Assembly (NCBI GenBank): GCA_950295325.1
Contig: OX485808.1
Span: forward strand, 40,878,527-40,942,526
Direction: 5' to 3'
DNA from: Polytrichum commune
Taxonomy: Eukaryota; Streptophyta; Polytrichopsida; Polytrichales; Polytrichaceae
Length of the DNA: 64,000 bases
A model generated the notes under the pieces. It made no database searches. It was not told where the DNA came from and saw only the letters and a program-made list of their open reading frames with translations. The position numbers were made by a program, and so were the translations under genes. This document shows positions 1 to 11,251 of this stretch, one piece after another (position 1 is the first letter of the stretch; each line of letters begins with the position of its first letter).

Positions 1-1380
1 ACAACAACGGAGCTCCAAACAAGATTCCTTTCGCAATTGATGTTGACCAGCCAGTTACACACCCTTAATAGATAACTTGCGGCCAGTAGTTCATAAAGAT
101 GAACCAACTTCAGATGGTTTGGAATCGATTGCATGTTTAGAATAGCATTCTTGATGTACTAATCTGGATAAGTAGGCTTACTACAACAAACTTGGTTACA
201 TGTTGTAGTGAGGCTTCTCAACCTCCAACATGATTACTAAACAGGTGAGCATGTGAAGGAGTTGATTTTGGAATGTAATAAAGCCTTGTATGAAGTTCGT
301 GATTATCAGATCGTAATTGGTTTTCCGAATTCAGCCTACTTTCCTCGACATATATGATGATATAGGTTTGCCCTAGCATTGTAACATCCCACTGGTGCAG
401 ATCTTACCCCAACTTTTACCCACATCCTCTACTACGACGACAACCAAGAATGACAGAATTTCGAAACTATATGAAGGAAAACCTAAGAGAAATCTCAATG
501 CTTCTTCTTCAGTCCCAGGACGAGGGTATGAGGTGAAATTAGAATGACAACATTCGCTCACTAAAACTCACCAAATCTCGCTACTCCGACGAAGACTGTG
601 GCTGAAAAAACCCTAAGCTTTCCCTGCCCGTTGCCAACAACCAAAATTCATCCATTCCCACCTTCGCTAAATGCCGTTGAAACCTCAAAGCTACACTGCA
701 CTACCTCTGAACCTTGCCTCCGAGATGCACACAACCTCTGCGGTTGGGTCTCCGCTGCGTCCACGAGATGAAAGATGCCACCGCGTCTTGCAAGCTTCCG
801 CTAGGGTCACCGCGTCTAGCAAGCTTCCCCTAGGGTCGGAGCCAGTCTTGCGGTCATCGTGCCCAGTCTTCACACGGTGGCATTCGCCGTTCACACGAGA
901 GCCCGAGGTGCTTTACGGCTGCAGGGCAGATTTTGCCCGTGGTATATTTCCCCCCTCTCTCAAGGGTTTGTTGGCTCTGTTTTTAGACAGAGACTATGCA
1001 TCAACTTCTCAGTTTCAAAGAGTAAATTTCCTAACCACTTTGCGTTCACACTTGAATGTTTCATGCTATTTTTGGTCCAATTCATTGAATATGGATGTTA
1101 ACTATAGTTATATACTTAGTTTTTACTGTAATGGCTACCTAGAATGTATTGAAAAAAATATAGTTAACTATACTAATTGTGTTGTGTATAGTAATGAAGG
1201 CTACCATTTGGAGTGATGTGTTGCTATAACCTTTTACATGAAACTTTTTTTAGCAACTAAGTTATAGCATATCATTAAGTGCGCCGGCTAACTACTTATT
1301 TCATTTGTAATAGATAGGACACTCTCGGTAAAAGCTATATCAACACGGAATTCCAAGTATTAGCCCAAGTGTAGTTGACA
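1..1380. other. non-genic left edge
   Basis: No convincing gene is visible. Positions 3-68 are open and end at a TAA, so they could be the tail of a gene lying left of the window, but 22 codons are too few to support this. A short imperfect tandem duplication of about 31 bp lies at 780-838 (two copies of a GCAAGCTTCC...CTAGGGTC unit). Overlapping ORFs at 671-1216 on both strands show no family features and look fortuitous. Confidence 0.4.
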
Positions 1381-1976
1381 ATACAATGTACACTAAATAT
1401 AATAAGATTTAATGTGTTGGTTCTAGCTTCACATATTCTATAATTGCCCCTTCAACTGTGAAGTAATGTCACTCTTTGAAGTAATGTGATTTACTTCATG
1501 GAGTAATGTCATGTATCAAACACATACTCATTCACTTTGGTGTATCAATCACTGTGAAGTTCTACTATGTGAAGTTCTACTATTTGCGGGCACATCTACT
1601 TAATATCTAAAATTCTTCATGAATGCAGTTGAGAATCACATTCAAACTTATACACTCATGTCTGATTTGCTCTTCGACATATGTTTCTAGGTTTTGCAAT
1701 GACTTCCTAGTTTATATCTACAAATGTGTCGCAAAATGGTAAGTATCTAATTAACTGATGAACTACTCACATTATACGATTTTGGTTATTAAATTACATA
1801 TAACTACATACAGTTGTTGTTCACTGTGTCAACTACATATAGTTATTACTCAACTACATACAGTTATTGCTTAACTACAGTTGTTGTTCACTGTGTCAAG
1901 TAATGCTAATTACTACATCAAGTAACGATGTCCGTTTTAAGTAACAAGATTTTATTTGCTGAAATACAGATTCAAA

Positions 1977-2862
1977 ATGGACGGATCTGCAAGGCGCGCA
2001 ATGTTGGACCTGGAGCTAGTATGGAACTTGGAGGAAAAAGAAGCAAACAGACAAAGATTGGTTAAGTATCGATGCCCCTGTAGTATGTGTGCAGGGGGAA
2101 AGGTACTGTCTAGAGCAACCATACGGAAACATCTCCGTCGATACAAACGAGATCCCGCATTCACGAAATCCATATTGGTAAGTGTTATATTTGTGTTCAT
2201 TCAATTCTATTGTTTTGTAATTGAGGCACTTTAATTTTGATGTAATAACGATTCCATTCGTGTAGGCACAAAGAAGACCTTTTGTTGAGGAAGCAACTAA
2301 GACGGCTATGGAAGAGTTTTTTAAAGAGATGACAACCCCCACACTTGTCCCTCAAAAGAAAACTTACACTAACGAGGAGCTGAAATTGATGAATTGGAGG
2401 GTTGACAAATTCGATGGGCAGTGGTGTGGTGGACCCATACCAAAGTTTAGTACTTTCAACTTTCATGATAGAAAGTGGGAAGTTCAAATTTCTAAGTTTT
2501 CATTCATGGGCTGGGGTTTATTTGCAATGGATCCCGCAAAAGCAGGCGATATCCTTTTGCCATTTGTGGGGCCTCAATACACTAGGACAGAATACCGGAA
2601 GATGAAAAGTCTTGTACCCCGCTTCAAAAGCTATGTCCTTAAAGTTGAGGATGACATTTACATCGACGGGAGAGTGGAGAGGGGCAATGTTGCAGGATTT
2701 ATTAATAGCTCCATAGGGCGAGAGGAAATCGGCAATGTAGTGTGGGAGTATAGTTTGCTTCCAAAGCCTTGGAACAAGAACGAATGGGGTTTTGTTATGA
2801 CCATTGCATCAAGGGATATAGAAGTAGGAGAAGAGTTGTATGCATATTACTCCGTGAATTAA
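1977..2862 (+). CDS. transposon-borne SET-domain protein with TNP2-type zinc-knuckle N-terminus (2 exons)
   Basis: Spliced model: exon 1 is 1977-2177 (67 codons) and exon 2 is 2266-2862 (198 codons plus stop). The intron is 2178-2265 (GTAAGT donor, TGTAG acceptor, phase 0), giving a 265-residue protein. Residues ~33-52 hold CPCSMC...RKHL, the Cys/His motif found at the N-terminus of CACTA transposases (Transpos_assoc type). Residues ~145-263 form a SET-like lysine methyltransferase fold: GWGLFAMD, the central DIYIDGR and GNVAGFINSS (position of the usual NHxxxPN motif) and the closing GEELYAYY. The canonical NHxC signature is altered (INSS), so activity is uncertain. The frame is free of stops, unlike the neighbouring transposase. 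An acceptor-like ATACAG just before the ATG suggests an upstream non-coding exon. The product could methylate histones or another protein; that is inference. Confidence 0.72.
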
Positions 2863-3461
2863 AATTGTGTTATTTTCTCTAAGATATGTCGCGTACGCAC
2901 TTCATTGCATATTTGAATATCAACTTGCATTACTTGACCTAGTGAACCCCAACTGAATGCAGTTAAAAACAAGTTAACCATCTGCATTCCTTATAACTAT
3001 AAAAGGTTACTTTGAAGTTTCATGCAATGCAATCTTATTGTAGACACATATACCTGATGAAAGTAATAAGGCATGTTGTGTTGGATAGCTTTACTTGATA
3101 CAGTAATTTGCAATACTCGACACAGTGAACTAGTACTGGATGAAGTTGAAAGTGCCAGAAGAGATCATGTGAAAGTAATGGTTCCTCCTGGATTTGTCGT
3201 AAACATACAGGGTTACTGGATCACAAAATGTAATGATTTCTTATTCCTGATGCAAACACATGTTCAACACCAAGAGGCTTCTTGTGCTAGATAGTAAGAT
3301 GTCGCCTTTTGCATTACTTGTCGTAGTGAGTATCAACTTAATGCAGGTGAAAGGACTAGAAGAGAACATGTGCCAAAAATTTAACCCACTAGATTCAACA
3401 TGTTGAGACATTGGATTAATAAGAGTATATGTATTGTTTCTTGTTGTTGATGCACATACAG
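2863..3461 (+). other. spacer/intron between the SET exon and the TNP2 body
   Basis: No domain is recognisable. Short repeated motifs about dwindling spacing (TACTTGACCTAGTGAA-like and TACTCGACACAGTGAA-like) recur. The stretch ends with an acceptor-like ACATACAG at 3454-3461. It could be an intron if exon 1 (ending 2177) is alternatively joined to 3462; both junctions are phase 0. Confidence 0.4.
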
Positions 3462-5055
3462 GAGGTCAACAACGACATCTACACTGCTAATCGTGACATA
3501 TGGAATGCGACACAAGAAAGGAGGTACATGACGGTAGAGGCAAACAATGATACGGGACAAGATGTAAATGGAGACATATTACTAGAATCAAATACGGAAA
3601 CAGTGGAAGATAGCAAGGAGGGAGTGGAAGTAGTTCGGATGGTGAACGAGTGTTTCAAGAGGTATGATGGATTGCCCGCACGCGCAAACACCACATCACA
3701 CAATGAGGGTATGGAGGAAGAAGACGAAGGTTCACAAGAAGACGAGGACGGGATGGCCAACATGGAAGTACCTTTACTTGAAGAGAGCAATGAAGAAAAT
3801 GAGTCAAGTATGGAGGATTTATTGAAAGAAGCGAGAACTCCGCTCTTCAAGGATAGCCCCACCAACCGCTTGCAAGCAATCCTAATGCTTCTCAATGTAT
3901 GCAACATTTTTGGAGTTCCAAACGCATGTGTGGACGAGTTGCTAAAGTTGCTTAAACATGATCTACTCCCCAAAGAGAACACTTGCCCTCCTTCACATTA
4001 CGAGGCCAAGAAATTAGTGAGGAAGTTGGGTTTAAGCTACAACACTATTCATGCGTGCAAGAATGGGCATTGCTTGTTCAGGAATGAACTGAAGGACGCG
4101 AAAGAGTGTCCTCAATGCAAAGAATCGCGGTATATTCCCGGTAGTGACCGCATTCCAGTGAAAGTGTTGCGACATTTTCCTCTTATACCTCGGTTGCTCC
4201 GAATGTACCGTTGCAAACGGTTGGCAGAGCTTATGACGTGGCATGTGGAGGGAAAAAACAATGACAACAAAGTGAGATCGGTAGTGGATTCAAAGGCATG
4301 GAAACACGTGGACGCAAGGTAGCTGGACTTTGCGAAGGAGCCAAGAAACCTACGTTTGGCACTAGCCTTGGATGGTGTCAATCCATTTTCCAACCAATCT
4401 TGAAGTCATTCAATATGGCCAGTGATTTTGTTAAACTACAATTTACCACCATGGCTAGTTACGAAACGGTTTTTTGTGATGTTAACCCTAATCATTCCCG
4501 GAAAAGAAAGTGCGAAAGAGAAGAATATCCATGTGTATTTAGCACCGCTTATAGAGGAGCTTCAAAGGTTGTGGAAAGGCGTGATGACAATAGATGGATC
4601 CGTTTTGGAGAAGGCGAGTTCAAGTGAGGGGAGTATTTATTCCACAAACCCAAATTTCAACCTTCGTGCGATTTTTATGTGGAGCATACATGACTTTCCA
4701 GCGTATGGATTGCTTGCCGGACAAGTAACGAAGGGATATAGGGGTTGTCCCCCATGTGGGCCACATGTGTCAACGAGGAGATCCAAGTCGTTGGGGAAGA
4801 ACGTTTACCTCGGTCATCGTCGTTACTTGGCAATGCACCATCCGTATAGACGCCTAAAAAATAGCTTTGATGGAGAAGAGGACCACTGAGGTCCCCCGCG
4901 GGTAATGTTTGCACATGATCAATTGCGGTTTGCAAAACAAAGAGAAGACTGGTTGGCAAGCTCGACTGAAAACAAAAAAGGAGACAAACTGGATCCAATC
5001 CACGAGCATGGAGTGAAGAGAAAGAATGCACTCTTTGCATTGCCATATTGGAAGG
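3462..5055 (+). pseudogene. TNP2-like CACTA transposase, N-terminal and Transposase_21 part
   Basis: A single frame runs from an acceptor at 3461 to a donor-like AAG|GTACAC at 5055/5056. It begins with an acidic stretch, then shows the family's hallmarks. These include HYEAKKLVRKLGLSY near 3998-4040, IHACKNGHCLFR, the Cys pair CPQC, VLRHFPLIPRLLRMY and a WHVEG block. After the first stop come LALALDGVNPF, NYNLPPWLVTKRFF and CPPCGPH. Three nonsense codons interrupt it without shifting frame: TAG at 4320-4322, TGA at 4401-4403 and TGA at 4887-4889. Each could arise by a C-to-T change (CAG or CGA origin). In a living element this protein cuts and moves the transposon in the nucleus by binding its ends; here it is inactive. 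Confidence 0.85.
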
Positions 5056-5836
5056 TACACACTAGCGACTATTGTAATATTTTGTGAAGTAATGCATGTC
5101 TATTAAACGTAAACACATTTTACTGTGTGAGATAATGCATAATGACTAGAGAAAGTAAGTGTTCACTTATAAATGCATTTTTCCTAATACTCTAATACTT
5201 ATAGAAGTAATGGTATAGTCATATCGGACAACCATTGTTTCAACACTTTGCAACAGTTTAATATATGGGAGTAACTTAGGTCTTGCAACAGTTTAATATA
5301 TGGGAGTAACTTAGGTCTTGCAACAGTTTAATATATGCAGCAACTTAGGTCTTGCGCTCTTTGCATTACCATATTGGCAGGTACACACTAGCGACAATTG
5401 TTTTACTTTGTGAAGTAATGCATGCTTATTAGAAGTAAACACACTTTACTGTGTGACGTAACGCATAATGACTGGAGAAAGTAAGTGTTTACTTATAAAT
5501 GCATATTCCCTAATACTCCAATACTTATAGAAGTAATGGTATAGTCATATCGGACAATCATTGTTTCAACGCTTTGCAACAGTTTAATATATGGCAGTAA
5601 CTTAGGTCTTGCAACAGTTTAATATATACAGTAACTTAGGTCTTGCACTCTTTGCATTACCATATTGGAAGGTACATACTAGCGACTATTGTTTTACTGT
5701 GTGAGGTAATGCATAATGACTGGAGAAAGTAAGTGTTCACTTATAAATGCATTTTCCCTAATACTCCAATACTTATAGAAGTAATGGTATAGTCATATCG
5801 GACAACCATTGTTTCAACACCTTGCAACAGTTTAAT
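5027..5836 (+). repeat. intronic tandem repeat containing copies of the exon end
   Basis: About two and a half tandem units of roughly 300 bp, starting near 5027, 5355 and 5645. Each begins with CTCTTTGCATT(A/G)CCATATTGG, the last codons of the preceding TNP2 exon plus its splice donor. Each unit continues through GAAGTAATGCATG, TCATATCGGACAA and TTTGCAACAGTTTAATATAT. Within the first unit a 36-39-bp subrepeat, CAACAGTTTAATATATGGGA, is itself reiterated three times. The exon border was thus duplicated with the intron. Confidence 0.8.
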
Positions 5837-5856
5837 ATATGGCATTTGACAGACAG

Positions 5857-6787
5857 TGTACTTAACCAAATTTTGTGTGCACCAACATGGCCTTCTTATA
5901 CGCAATATGTTGGATGTAATGCACTGCGAGAAGAACATCACAGAAAGTCTTATGAAAACCATATTTGGGGAGAAGGATAAACTCAAGGTTCGCATGGATT
6001 TACAAGAAGCCAACATACGGCCACATTTGTGGCCCATACCGGGGAGAAAACCAGGAAGCCTCACTTTGCCACAAGCCCCATATGTACTCACAAAGAACGA
6101 GAAGGAGGTATTTGTGGATGTTGTGCGGCAATTGAAAACTCCAACCCACTACGTGGACCAATTGCGGAAAAGAGTTAATGTAGATGGGACATTGAAAGGA
6201 TTGAAATCCCACGATTACCATGTCCTTATGCAACAAATTTTGTCCCTTTGTGCACACACAATCATGAGAAAAGAGGTGCGTATATGCATAATAAGATTAA
6301 ACCGCATATTCAAACGGATATGCGCTAAAACCATCAATCCGTTGGAAATGAGTTCCTTGAGAGAGGATACGGCCATCACCTTGTGCATGCTTGAAAAATA
6401 ATTTCCACCGGTATTTTTTGATGTCATGACGCACCTTGTGGTGCATTTGATTGAGGAATTAGATATTTGTGGGCATATACATGTCCGTTGGATGTATCCT
6501 ATGGAAAGGTATTTGAAGATATTAAAGGGCTATGTTCGAAATCGCAATAGGCCCAAAGCTAGTATGGCCGAAGGATATGCCATAGATGAGGCGTTTGGCT
6601 TTTGCACGGAGTACATGACGTCATATTCCATTACAAGTCGCAGGGTATGGGACGACAAAAAAGATCCTACAATGAATGACGAAATATTGGAAGGTGTTGG
6701 GCGACCAAGGATACTAACCCCCAAGATACGCGAGTGGATCCATGAGTTTATAGTGAATAATGTGGTCCCCTTGGAGTCGTGGAGAGA
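5857..6787 (+). pseudogene. TNP2-like CACTA transposase, central part with DUF4218
   Basis: Continuation of the transposase after the repeat-filled intron. It shows NMLDVMHCEKNITESL (the family's LDvMHxEKN block), then LKSHDYHVLMQQIL and LEK, and after a stop FFDVMTHLVVHLIEELD, RWMYPMERYLKILKGYVRNR and FCTEYM. The second group is the DUF4218 domain. An in-frame TAA at 6399-6401 splits DUF4218 where the family has a Leu-Glu-Lys-x-Phe-Pro-Pro run; CAA to TAA would explain it. The exon most likely ends at 6787, just before GTAAGT (6788-6793). Confidence 0.82.
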
Positions 6788-7109
6788 GTAAGTTACTTTA
6801 TGACTTATGTTCGTGGCCATGACATTATATTCCAGGCACAATGATATATTAATGGCATGCACATTATAATTTCACTGGTCTTACTAGGCAATAACTATAC
6901 ATAGTAAGCGTTTGTGACTGTCAAGAGTGAATAAATATAGAAATGACATATATTTATTACTTGACATAGTGATATCTACGTTACTATGTAAAGTAATATT
7001 AACAAAACATGAGTGGGATTTGAAAGACAACACAATATTATATTTTTCTGCATGCGCCACACTGCAAACATGACACAACGTAAATTGGATTGTGAGGAAT
7101 ATTGAAGGA
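6788..7109 (+). other. intron of the TNP2 gene
   Basis: AT-rich spacer between the DUF4218 exon and the DUF4216 exon. It begins with a good donor, GTAAGT. The acceptor is not obvious, so the right boundary is approximate. Nothing else is visible. Confidence 0.45.
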
Positions 7110-7942
7110 AGAAACAAAATGGCAAGATTGTCTATCCCGAAAATCTCCAAGATGAGCCCTTTCACAATTGGTTCAAGTTAGAGGTTTCACGTGTCAAAGC
7201 GGCGGAAGAGGAGATTGATGAAGATGTATTGGTCTTGTCTCTTCCACCCTCTAGCCAAGCAATATCTTACCACTCCATGTATGCTTTTGGAAACCATATC
7301 CGTGTGCGAAGTGCAGAGGGAACATTGACAATATGCGACTCTGGCGTGGCCGCCACCTTCTCACAGAATTGTCGATCGAGTGCACGTGCCAAGAACATGA
7401 AGGCAGCGAACTTGGAGTATGTGGGATGGGTGGAGGAAATATTGGCCGTAGACTATGGTCGATATAAAATGGTTGTGTTGTATTGTAATTGGGTGATGAC
7501 AAATATGGTTGGGCACAATGCCACCATGAAGGCAGATGAATATGGGTTTAGCCTAGTGAATTTTGATAGGTTGGTACCATTATCTGCCGAATCTTTCGCA
7601 TTTCCACTCCATGTTGAACAAGTTTTCTTTACAGATGATTTGAACAATCATGGGTGGAAGGTGGTTCTACGGAAAGAGCCAAGGGGAGCAAGAGTTGTTT
7701 CCAACAAAGACTATATGCCGGACATAGGTTGCCTATCTCTAGGCAACGTTGAAGAGCATTGTGGTTTGGTGCCCGCATCTTTAGAGAATGATGCAACACC
7801 AACTGACCCAATATTGGATGAGGTTGTGGTTTTAAGCAGCAACGAAGTGGTCGTAGCTTTTAACGCAATTGAGCACGCATCTCCTTTTGAAGATGAGGAT
7901 GACTTTGGAATTGAAGAAGATGGAAATGTTCAAATAGATTAA
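7110..7942 (+). pseudogene. C-terminal exon of the CACTA TNP2 protein with DUF4216
   Basis: Open to a TAA at 7940-7942. It starts with an ENLQDEPFHNWFKLEV segment and continues with LEYVGWVEEILAVDYGRYKMVVLYCNW, DEYGFSLVNFDRL, AFPLHVEQVFFTDDLNNHGWKVVLRKEPRGAR. This order matches DUF4216, normally the last conserved block of plant TNP2 proteins. An acidic tail (FEDEDDFGIEEDGN) ends the protein. This exon has no internal stop, but it belongs to a gene with four upstream stops, hence pseudogene. The 5' border is estimated from where the frame begins to resemble protein. Confidence 0.78.
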
Positions 7943-8308
7943 ATTAGATTATGTTAGTTGTGTAGAAATGCCTCACTGTATATAAATGTGTACATTCCAT
8001 TATGAATTGTAAAACGAGACGCCCCTTTTTTGTGAGTACTCAGTCTAAACCCTTGAAACACATGACAATCTGACCTGAAAATCTTTCCAAATCGACCACT
8101 TCACTACCCACAGTAATGCACGTTCCATTGGGTGTTCCCAAACACGTTCACACGTGCGTTCTCAACTGAATTGTTGTCCTACTTCACTACCATGACTCCT
8201 CAAAGTAAATTCGGACATTGAATGAACAACATTGAATTTCATGCATTCCCCCAATCACTCTTCATAGTAGTAAAAGACATGTAGTGAAGTGGGTGTTGGA
8301 ATAAAAGA

Positions 8309-8325
8309 CGTGTTTTGTAGTAGTG
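8309..8325 (+). repeat. CACTA right terminal inverted repeat
   Basis: CGTGTTTTGTAGTAGTG, the mirror of the expected CACTACTACAAAACACG start. The three bases that follow (GAA) would be the target duplication, which cannot be confirmed without the left end. Confidence 0.8.
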
Positions 8326-9744
8326 GAAGAATTTCATACCTCAGAATGTCCATTCACCAACCGGGTACATAAACTCCCTGGATCATCTGCCTCCCTTGAA
8401 CATCGCTCACTACCTCTCCTTTTATCGGCAGTTGCTTCGAAACCTAAACCTTAGATTCGATCTGCACAAGCCCAGGAAAGTCCACATGTGTAAGTAGTGT
8501 ATGGATGTCGAAGATTACTGCTACAAATATTCCTGAGTCTCGTGTATTTCTGAAACTCTAATATCGAGATGCATGTGTGTCACCAATGCAGATGTTCATA
8601 ATCAAACCCTTGCTCATTTAGGAGCAAAAAAATTCTTCTAGGAACTACATTTGAAAATGCAAACCTTTTCCTAATGTAGACACGAATGGTATGAATAGAC
8701 TCCACCTCTCAGTGCCCTCTTTCCAAGCACAGTGCTCTAATTCTCCGTCAAATAACAAAACATCCATTCATTACAAACATTAGAAGCGATACAAAAAACC
8801 CTGGAAACCGGCCGCTGGTTACAGATGAAGTGGTTGAGTTTCAGAAATAACCAGTTGAGATTCAAGACTTAGGAGATTTACCCATCGTTTTAGGGGAATC
8901 TTGACCTCCAGACCTCATTCATGGCAGCGTAAACTCATTCCAGCAGCGTAAACGTACCTCCTCAACACCCAGAGACCATCGGCAACAAAGAAGGAACTTC
9001 ACAAAAACGCTAAATCACAAAAACACTAAACCCTAAGAAATCCTAACGTCCATCACCCAACGTGTTGAAATTTTCCCTCCCAGCTTTGGAACGTCCACTA
9101 CCCAACGTGTTCAAATTTTCCCTCCTAGTTTTGGATACCTTGGTTTAGTAATGGTGAAGCCAATTAGCATGTGAAGTCATCCATCCAAGCTTTTCCAACG
9201 AAAATTACCTCTTTTCATCCACTAGCACATACCCTATCCTAAACCCGCTACCCCTAATAATTGTTTCCATGCTATTTTACATGTACTGACTAGATAAAAG
9301 ACGCCATTATATGTGATGGTATTTTACATGTAATCCTTTTTCATTATTTTCAAACCCCCTATATTATATGTAAGTTTTTTACAAAATTTACCTACAATGA
9401 ATATATTGGACCCTATTTTTTATCGCACGTGGTTCTACGATTTTCGCCCAGTGATCTCCCCGGGGAAAAGTGTGCCCGACTGTAGCCAATTAACTTCAAT
9501 TTTGTTTAAGTTATAATGTTTTTCTTAATGATGTACCACCTTAGATTTGGCATGATTGTATGTAATTGCGGTGTATGTCAGATATACAATGGAAATGATT
9601 TATTTAATATGACTTGTCTATTTCCTGCATGTGCCTAAATGGAGGTTTCTATGAGGTTACTACTCTACGCAGTGTTTGCAGATGTCAAAATCTAGACCAA
9701 TATTCTCATTATTTCATCATGGTGTTATTTTTGCAGGTAATTTT
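8326..9744. other. non-genic stretch with a MITE relic
   Basis: No gene recognised. Positions 8802-8905 resemble the left half of the MITE family seen intact at 63007-63233 (ACCGG(C/A)..CTGGTTACAGATGA, then GTTGAGTTT and AATAACC), so this is a decayed partial copy. Two near-identical 41-bp stretches around AACGTGTT(G/C)AAATTTTCCCTCC occur in tandem at about 9048-9130. The rest has no visible structure. Confidence 0.5.
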
Positions 9745-11222
9745 GAATGAGCATGTTCAATTCTCTAAATTTAAAAATCTAGTTTTCAAGGCATGAAATT
9801 ATGAGAATTAAGGTGGCTTGTGGTTCATTCTTCATCAATTTTTGTTGTTGCTCTTACTTGTCTTGCTAGTAGTGTCCAATATGCCAACCTTCCACGGGTA
9901 GATCACTCTATTGTCAAATTGAACACCACGTGTGACCCAAAAAAATCTTCTTTTGGTAAGTTGCACCACCAAAATGGGTCAAAATTTTATCAATTTTTTT
10001 TCATGAGTAGATATACACAGTACCTATGACATAGTCAAAAGTGGTAACTGAATTTGATGATTTGTTTTTTTCATAAAACATATCATTTCTAACTAGAATG
10101 ACACAGAATTGAACTAAAACAATTACTAAAAAAATAAAGATGACAAAAAATTTCAAAAAAGTATACAAAAGATACTATCAATGGTTATGTATATGTAGAA
10201 AAAATATCATAAATTTTAAAATTATTTATGGCATGTAATATAGGGGTAGCAAACTTTGTCCGCACGTGGTGTCAACTTGACAATGAAGTGACCTCCCCGT
10301 GCAACCTTCTATTGATTGCCCTTTTGCTACAACAACCCAATCTGGATAATCGATGGTGCGCTACAACATTTGACAACCTCACCATGGTAGACTTTGATGA
10401 TTGCGCTTTGCCTTGGAGGAAGACACGGTGGAGTGGTGGGAGACTTCAAAGGTTGCCCGCCTCATGCCAACAACTAGTTTTTAGATATTTGTCATCATTG
10501 GTGTTAAACTTCTCTTAATTTATTAGTCTTATCATGACATCGTAGAGAATGTTGAATATGTATCTTGATAGTATTGGAGGGTGCATAGTTATATCCTAAC
10601 CCTTCACATTGTAAATATTTGGTACAAGGTTTGAATGGAACTATAGTTGAATATGTTTGTAAACACAATTAAAGTAATTTTTAATTTTTTTGTATATAGT
10701 TTTCTTGTATTTGAATGCAATTTCTTTTTGCAGTAGATAGTTGTGCAATATTTTATGTTTTATCACAACTGATTGTATTTCTCGTTTTGATCTATCCGCG
10801 TTCATAACTTGTCTATGTTAGCTTGTATATTTTATTATCTCCATGTTTATTGATAACTCTTTAATTAGTATCCAAGTGCTATTGGTTGTGTTTTGAATGG
10901 TACTTTGAATGATTTAGGATTGGTAGAACTAATTGAAACCAATTGAATGACAAGGTGGATGGTATGGAATTTTTATTGCTCACATAGTAGATTTTGCAAT
11001 GCTATAGTATTTCGTCTACTATTTGGTATTTGTACGATTTATTAAAAAAATGATGCCAAAAATTGGCCTCTCTAAAAAATTACACATAAATGTAGGGTGC
11101 TAAAAAATATGTCAAAGTAGCTTTATATTTACAAATAGGGAAGGAAAAAAATATTGAGAGGTGCATAAATATCCCCCCATTAAATACCCCATTATTGCAT
11201 GTGGTTACAAAATGTAGGGGGG
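9745..11222 (+). repeat. duplicated segment, copy A
   Basis: Aligns by eye with 13812-14509 followed by 23769-24076. Shared landmarks are TGTTCAATTCTCTAAAT, TTGTTGTTGCTCTTACTTG, AATATGCCAAC, TATCCAAGTGCTATTGGTT, TTTGAATG(A/G)TTTAGGATTGG and TGCATAAATATCCCCCCATT. Copy A carries the 409-bp MITE at 9893-10301 that copy B lacks, and lacks the 9.25-kb insertion that splits copy B. Weak reading frames inside do not match a family I recognise. Confidence 0.82.
9893..10301 (+). mobile_element. 409-bp MITE, hAT-type (8-bp target duplication), copy 1
   Basis: Ends are inverted: it starts CACGGGTAGATCACT and finishes as the complement of CACGGGGAGGTCACTTCATT, with similarity continuing for about 40 bp. 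The flanking octamer CAACCTTC is present on both sides (9885-9892 and 10302-10309). The second copy of the host segment, near 13955-13962, has a single CAACATTC with no element: a natural empty site. No coding capacity. An 8-bp duplication is typical of the hAT superfamily. Confidence 0.92.
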
Positions 11223-11251
11223 CGTGATCCCCCCGAGATGTTGAACCTTGG

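Larger units (their letters stand above)
1381..8325 (+). mobile_element. CACTA (En/Spm) DNA transposon, decayed, left end unresolved
   Basis: A CACTA-superfamily element read on the plus strand. The right end is typical: the last 17 bases, 8309-8325, are the reverse complement of CACTACTACAAAACACG. The body encodes the family's proteins in order: a zinc-knuckle exon, a SET-domain exon, and TNP2 transposase blocks (Transposase_21, then DUF4218, then DUF4216). Flanks and introns are rich in short GTGAAGTAATG-type motifs, as expected of subterminal repeats. I could not find a matching CACTACTAC left terminus in positions 1-1976, so the left border given here is only where the repeat-like motifs begin. 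The element is either truncated or starts outside the window. Four in-frame stops show that the transposase is dead. Confidence 0.82.

Noticed and set aside
671-1216. 181-codon plus-strand ORF
   Set aside because: No recognisable domain, overlapped by open frames on both strands, and the second half is AT-rich with low-complexity translation; looks fortuitous.
1-1976. Left terminus of the CACTA element
   Set aside because: Searched by eye for CACTACTAC and the expected continuation; no match found, so no left end is claimed.
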